Below are positions 41,096 through 41,782 of a stretch of DNA of 41,782 nucleotides, piece by piece (within the stretch, counting starts at the first letter, position 1; each line of letters opens with the position of its first letter). The DNA lies in contig JAILZQ010000007.1 in assembly GCA_023512415.1 (NCBI GenBank), positions 1 through 41,782 on the forward strand, written 5' to 3'. A program made the position numbers and the translations under genes. A model generated the notes under the pieces. The model made no database searches, had not been told where the DNA came from, and worked only from the letters and a program-made list of their open reading frames with translations. The stretch is from Geminicoccaceae bacterium (GTDB lineage: Bacteria; Pseudomonadota; Alphaproteobacteria; Geminicoccales; Geminicoccaceae).

Positions 41096-41125
41096 TTGGC
41101 GAACGCGCCAGCGGCTCGCTATATA
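41096..41125 (+). promoter_or_regulatory. Sigma-70-like promoter for tRNA-Arg
   Basis: TTGGCG (41096-41101) and TATATA (41120-41125) are separated by 18 bases, and the tRNA begins nine bases downstream. Confidence 0.6.
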
Positions 41126-41133
41126 CCGCACGG

Positions 41134-41210
41134 GCGCCCGTAGCTCAGCTGGATAGAGCGTTAGCCTCCGGAGCTAAAGGTCAGAGGTTCGAGTCCTCTC
41201 GGGCGCGCCA
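41134..41210 (+). tRNA. tRNA-Arg(CCG)
   Basis: A 77-base tRNA with encoded CCA. The acceptor stem GCGCCCG pairs with CGGGCGC (41200-41206), with discriminator G. The anticodon stem TTAGC/GCTAA encloses loop CTCCGGA, giving anticodon CCG (reads CGG). The D-arm TAGCTCAGCTGGATAGAGC and T-arm GAGGTTCGAGTCCTC are canonical. Confidence 0.97.
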
Positions 41211-41260
41211 GTCTCCTGCCGGCGCCGCGGACCCGCGGCCCAGGTGAGCAATCGGGCCGC

Positions 41261-41705
41261 GTGAGCGTTTGCGCCGCCGATCATCCGATCCTCGGAGCCC
41301 TCCTGGGCGACCCCGAACTTTCGTGTTTTTTCGCACTCGAGGGCGAACTCGAGGCGATGTTGCGTTTCGAGCGCGCCCTGGCCGAGGCGGAAGCCGCCTC
41401 GGGTGTGATCCCGTCCGAGGCTTCGCAGGCCATCGCCTCGACCTGCGCCCGTTTCCGCCCCGATCTCGACGCCCTTCGGGAGGGAGCCCTTCGCGACGGT
41501 GTCGTCGTTCCCGAACTCGTGCGTCAACTTCGTGCCGCGATCGGTGAGCCGTACGCCCGCTACGTGCACTTCGGTGCCACGAGCCAAGACGTGATCGACA
41601 CCGGCCTGCTGGTTCGCCTGCAGGGGGTGCTCGCGATCCTCGACCAGCGGCTCGACGATCTGATCGGCAGCCTCCGCCGGCTGGAGGCGGCCTGGTCCCG
41701 GTATC
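41261..41705 (+). CDS. pcaB: 3-carboxy-cis,cis-muconate cycloisomerase-like protein, 5' part only
   Basis: About 148 residues from a GTG at 41261 look like the N-terminal third of a PcaB/adenylosuccinate-lyase-family enzyme. The region LEAMLRFERALAEAEAASG is the usual first helical segment, and VHFGATSQDVIDTGLL is the conserved catalytic loop (H..GATSQD..DT). PcaB acts in protocatechuate degradation; an adenylosuccinate-lyase-like relative is possible. Similarity stops near 41,705 just before the expected arginine/threonine segment (RDTPM..RT), and another gene's sequence takes over. A neighbouring GTG at 41244 is out of frame. Confidence 0.75.
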
Positions 41706-41782
41706 ACTGCTCGGCTGGCGGTGCCTGTACGTTCCGGACGCGGTCGGTTATCATGTGCGGCGCGTGGTTCCGAACCGGCGGC
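41704..41782 (+). CDS. Fragment of a family 2 glycosyltransferase, out of frame with pcaB
   Basis: In the frame starting at 41701 the last bases read SLLGWRCLYVPDAVGYHVRR and then VVPNR. This matches the stretch after the DxDL box in GT2 rhamnosyltransferase-like enzymes (LxGWRcxYxPdAvxyHxRR..P..R). It is joined directly to the pcaB-like sequence without a stop or ribosome site, so it is probably a chimeric contig end rather than a natural fusion. Confidence 0.55.

Noticed and set aside
41174-41707. 177-codon minus-strand frame at the right end
   Set aside because: It starts within the tRNA-Arg region and runs opposite the pcaB-like gene, which has real family motifs.

Overview
The window is GC-rich, densely packed chromosomal DNA from a Gram-negative bacterium, most likely an alphaproteobacterium of the Rhodospirillales/Geminicoccales kind. 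The supporting signs are an ECF sigma/ChrR-like anti-sigma pair, a class I PHA synthase, DsbB, a short-form phosphatidylserine decarboxylase beside PssA, NrfD-linked respiration and many GTG/TTG starts. No insertion sequence, phage module, CRISPR array or origin is visible. Both ends look like contig ends. The left end holds the tail of a LuxR-type regulator running into poly-G. The right end joins a pcaB-like gene abruptly to a glycosyltransferase fragment.

Layout. 0.15-5.8 kb (minus): a four-gene molybdoenzyme operon of polyferredoxin, Tat-exported molybdopterin subunit with a GRGWG motif, four-cluster Fe-S subunit and NrfD anchor. 5.9-7.8 kb: propionyl-CoA synthetase. 7.9-10.8 kb: an EF-hand protein divergent from an OmpR-type two-component system. 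10.8-18.1 kb (plus): a tightly coupled run of an ABC-exporter-like protein with degraded ATPase motifs and a large insertion, a cyclic-nucleotide-binding protein, a class III adenylate cyclase, an FkbM methyltransferase, psd, pssA and a second CDP-alcohol phosphatidyltransferase. 18.2-20.1 kb: Usp, DsbB and a YqaA/DedA-like membrane protein. 20.2-22.1 kb: a truncated SPFH gene, tRNA-Leu(CAA), an RNase Z-like hydrolase and a candidate small RNA with CCUCCC loops. 22.1-26.4 kb: a BMP-type binding protein divergent from an SDR / E1-alpha / E1-beta / free lipoyl domain operon. 26.4-29.4 kb (minus): uppP, ChrR-like anti-sigma, ECF sigma and a membrane-anchored pseudo-receiver. 29.5-34 kb: ilvA divergent from purD-sua5, then an EamA transporter. 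34.1-36.2 kb: phaC divergent from a 29-residue membrane microprotein. 36.2-40.9 kb: two GNAT-like paralogues, a ROK-family protein and a MATE exporter. 40.8-41.8 kb: a zinc-finger protein, tRNA-Arg(CCG) and the broken pcaB-like gene.

The most unusual system is the 10.8-17.5 kb operon. A membrane protein built like an ABC exporter has lost the usual Walker A lysine, Walker B aspartate and switch histidine. Its nucleotide-binding domain is split by about 290 residues in which a post-Q-loop motif recurs. It is coupled to a cAMP-type sensor and a cyclase with intact catalytic residues, and the transcript appears to continue into phosphatidylethanolamine synthesis. This suggests, but does not prove, a cyclic-nucleotide-linked membrane or lipid device. 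The second candidate is the small RNA at about 21.97-22.07 kb, which resembles the alphaproteobacterial anti-Shine-Dalgarno (cuckoo) RNAs. The third is the molybdoenzyme, whose motif and gene order resemble the ArxA branch of arsenite oxidases.

All functional calls come from reading the sequence and recalling family features. No database search was run.
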